Positions 61,732-64,000 of a stretch of 64,000 nucleotides of DNA are shown in pieces. The notes below the pieces were generated by a model that saw only the letters and a list, made by a program, of their open reading frames with translations, did not search any database and was not told the DNA's origin. A program made the translations under genes and the position numbers. The stretch lies in assembly GCA_036245525.1 (NCBI GenBank), contig BTPG01000001.1, positions 175,371,517 to 175,435,516 of the forward strand, in the 5' to 3' direction. Position 1 is the first letter of the stretch; every line of letters begins with the position of its first letter. This DNA is from Semisulcospira habei (taxonomy: Eukaryota > Mollusca > Gastropoda > Semisulcospiridae).

Positions 61732-61926
61732 ACCGATATACAGATGGCGCTGCTGGAGACCTTGCCGTATGCCGCCATCCTCCAGACGGCAAGTTGCGCC
61801 TTCAGCCTCTGCCTGCTGCTGGCCATCTCAGTCTTCTTTTGGAGACTCGCCAAGGATGTCCTTCACCTCTCAAGCGTCACGCGCCCATTCACGCCTGCGC
61901 AGAGAGAGGGCAGAAGCAATCCTTAA
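61732..61926 (+). CDS. Membrane-segment exon, function unknown
   Basis: After an acceptor-like TTCCTCCGACAG, a frame reads TDIQ-MALLETLPYAAILQTA and continues through a hydrophobic helix (CAFSLCLLLAISVFFW) and a short polar tail to TAA at 61924. GC-rich third positions stand out from the flanking AT-rich repeats. It could be the last exon of a single-pass membrane protein or a 60-aa protein starting at the ATG (61744). It directly follows a MITE (61501-61698). Family not recognised. Confidence 0.4.
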   Translation, partial: TDIQMALLETLPYAAILQTASCAFSLCLLLAISVFFWRLAKDVLHLSSVTRPFTPAQREGRSNP

Positions 61927-61977
61927 CTTACAGTCGATTTGCGTAGCCGCATTTTTTAGTCGTGGATCAAAACGTTG

Positions 61978-62116
61978 ATTACTAACGAGCAAAAAAACCC
62001 AAACAAACAACAAAAAAAAACCAACCAAACAAACAAAAAACAGACATTTTTGGAATCGTCCGAAAGTGTTTCCGACTATTCCAGAAATGTCGCATTTCTT
62101 TTGCTCGTCAGTATAC
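61978..62116. mobile_element. Foldback MITE (hairpin family A), with A-rich insert
   Basis: TTACTAACGAGCAAAA at the left and TTTTGCTCGTCAGTATA at the right. GACATTTTTGGAATCGTCCG pairs with CCGACTATTCCAGAAATGTC. Confidence 0.65.
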
Positions 62117-62167
62117 ATACACATCATATTTCTCGGCAGTAGTAATAATCTATCATCTTAATCTACT

Positions 62168-62240
62168 TTGGTGCCGGTTTCACGCCACTTTATAAATTTC
62201 AAATAAGCCACAAGCGATCAGCCTTTCCGACATCTCAATA
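62168..62240 (+). mobile_element. Fragment of the (ATT)n-tailed SINE
   Basis: GGTGCCGGTTTCACGCCACT TTATAAATTTCAAAT and AAGCGATCA match 20834-20905. Confidence 0.6.
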
Positions 62241-62284
62241 GCTAAGCGGAACGTTCGCACCACATGAATGTCCTGTGTTTTTAT

Positions 62285-62944
62285 GTCCCTTCTATTTATA
62301 GAAGGGACTTTTTAGGACGGGTCGCGGTGGGGCGAATTTAATAGCTTGTCCATAATGTCAAAGGCGGGCAGGCCTAAACCTCTCACAATTGAAGTAACAA
62401 GATAAAAATTACGTCATGTCTAGTTACGGTAACCTCACTGCTGAATGTTCATTTGGCGCGAAGCGCCGTGTGTGCGTATGCCGTATGAAAGTATGTGTGT
62501 TTGTGTGTGCGTATGTATGTAAACAAGAGAATCTCCGAAATTTCTGTACACACAAGCTTGAAACTTGACGAAATACTTTCTTAAAGGGGTGGCTAAGAGA
62601 GCCTCTGAGCATATTGTAACTGAATGAGTCATTGAAGACATAAACAATTGTTTATAGGATGTCGGTTGACCCAGATTAGAGTCCGTAATTTTTGTCATAT
62701 TTACTTGAAATTATGGATATAGCTAGTTTGGATAAAGAGATTAAATGAGTTCGTTAGCCAGCTTTGTATCCTTTCAACTTCTTTAGTAAACATTAATTTT
62801 TTTTTAGAAAAGAATTAAAACACTAAAAATCCTTGACATCTAGAGAAAGTCAGACGGTGGCGGTGACGTAAAAGAGACAACTCCATCACCACGCAGAATT
62901 GACATAATATTCTAAATATCACGTAATTCTCTCTTAGCGCGCGC

Positions 62945-62945
<1 letters not shown>
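62285..62945 (+). repeat. Interspersed repeat R, copy 2
   Basis: Inverted relative to 58028-59340. Begins with the near-palindromic GTCCCTTCTATTTATAGAAG GGAC and ends at (CT)n. Carries the empty site for the retroposon at 59258. Confidence 0.88.
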
Positions 62946-63020
<75 letters not shown>

Positions 63021-63045
63021 CTCTCTCTCTCTCTTTCTTTCACAG
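62946..63045. repeat. (CT)n microsatellite
   Basis: About 48 units. Confidence 0.98.
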
Positions 63046-63049
63046 ACAT

Positions 63050-63125
63050 GCGCGTATCTCCAAGAGGCATAGATCTTCATGCGCCCGGAGAGCACATAAG
63101 GATCTACATCAGTTGGAGATGTTTG
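63050..63125. mobile_element. Family 1 MITE remnant
   Basis: CTCCAAGAGGCATAGATCTT CATGCGCCC and ATAAGGATCTACATCAGTTGG. Confidence 0.5.
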
Positions 63126-63128
63126 GAG

Positions 63129-63134
<6 letters not shown>

Positions 63135-63219
<85 letters not shown>
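63135..63219 (+). repeat. (AC)n microsatellite
   Basis: About 42 units. Confidence 0.98.
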
Positions 63220-63222
<3 letters not shown>

Positions 63223-64000
63223 AAAACCTCAGAGTGGGTTACCTACCATTTTATGTGAAAATGGGTTCCCATGTTTCTATTTATTCTAGGGCTCTGGAGT
63301 TGATGCGAATGTTTAGAGCTCACCTTATAACTAAGCTCTACAACTTAAAATAAAATAGACATTTTCTAGAAACAGAGACACTGGATGGAGAAAAAAATGG
63401 GTTTCTACCAATAAAGTGGGTGCCTCTCACACAAAAACTGGCATTTCAGTGAAAATGGGTGTCCCCTTCAAATCATTCATTTTAGCATGGACTATCTTAA
63501 GAAAATTAGTTAGTTGGTTAGTAGTTTGGGTTTAACGCCGAGCAGGCGACTAAGGCCATCTCACGGCGGGATGGGTAAAAAGCTGTTCAGCCAGACTAAA
63601 AGCAAGGTCTTAAGACAAGATGTAAATAGATCTTTAAAATGTGTCAGGCTAAAATGTCGCACGAGTCTTTAAAAGACGTGTCTACAGACTTTCAAAAAGG
63701 GCAAAATAAAGAAATAGACAGTCTATGAATGCTCAGATCCTGTTAAAAATATTGCATTCTCTCAAAAAATTGAAGATTTTGTCCGGGGGAACATCCCGGA
63801 ACAAAACCTTCAAGGAGTCTGCTGTGAAGTGTTTATATCTCGTGTCAATTAGATCGGCACAATACAGCAAAAAAATGTCGAACAGAAAACTGCTCATCAC
63901 AGGCAAAACACCATGGACGCTCATCCTGTTTAAGTAAGTAAGAGTGCGTAACATACGTGTGCCCGATGTAATAAGGTAAAGTTCACGGAATATTTGATGC
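63220..64000. other. Non-coding stretch with a conserved SINE-like segment
   Basis: 63508-63572 (GTTTAACGCCGAGCAGGCGA CTAAGGCCATCTCACGGC) is the inverted counterpart of 30215-30275. The rest has no supported feature. Confidence 0.55.

Overview
This is repeat-dense animal nuclear DNA. The evidence is spliced genes with GT/AG introns and phase-consistent exons, several retrotransposon superfamilies, long microsatellites, MITEs and solo LTRs, with no bacterial-style gene packing. The mixture of DIRS-type tyrosine-recombinase elements, CR1-like and RTE-like LINEs, tRNA-headed SINEs and abundant hairpin MITEs suggests a marine invertebrate, most likely a mollusc. That taxonomic guess is inference from family resemblance, not a search.

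Host content is sparse. The only convincing intact host gene is a three-exon claudin/PMP22-like four-helix membrane protein (169 aa) on the minus strand at 22079-23256, with a poly(A) signal 64 bp past its stop. Weaker host-like pieces are a last-exon-like open frame at 36936-37229, a short membrane-segment exon at 61732-61926, a lysine-rich exon at 1506-1727, a decayed three-exon THAP-domain gene at 41536-43272, and a decayed minus-strand SWIM-like fragment at 44048-44746.

Layout. 0-3.65 kb is one copy of a direct duplication whose second copy lies at about 60.24-61.55 kb; copy 1 carries a small retroposon, a solo LTR and another insert, and it stops where a DIRS polymerase fragment with eight 78-bp tandem units begins (3654). 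5.5-7.4 kb holds an intact 627-aa zinc-knuckle Gag-like gene with no polymerase partner. 9.0-9.5 kb is a DIRS end. 11.6-14.2 kb is a 5'-truncated RTE-like LINE with an in-frame duplication of RT motif A. 15.0-16.0 kb is a palindromic repeat. 16.08-19.56 kb is a DIRS-type element with inverted termini and a tyrosine recombinase gene split head to head. 20.6-21.1 kb is a tRNA-headed SINE with an (ATT)n tail. 24.4-26.2 kb holds AGGTCA-rich repeats and a TIR element nested in a MITE. 31.5-36.5 kb is a broken inverted repeat. 39.5-41.2 kb contains two nested solo LTRs, each with a perfect 5-bp target duplication. 47-50.4 kb holds hAT-like and LINE 3' fragments. 50.37-57.46 kb is a nearly intact CR1-like LINE (minus strand) whose ORF1 contains an SGNH esterase domain. 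58.0-59.3 and 62.3-62.9 kb are inverted copies of one repeat, one of them with a large microsatellite cascade and a twin-primed small retroposon.

How it works together: the autonomous LINEs and DIRS elements could supply enzymes, and the SINE/retroposon copies with (ATT)n or no tails look like passengers of LINE machinery. Two TTAA-flanked MITE families with hairpin cores recur across the window and imply a piggyBac-type transposase elsewhere in the genome. I found no clear new defence or biosynthetic system. The most unusual items are the tandemly amplified RT segment, the stand-alone Gag gene, the stratified duplication, and the small structured retroposon with a paralogous empty site.
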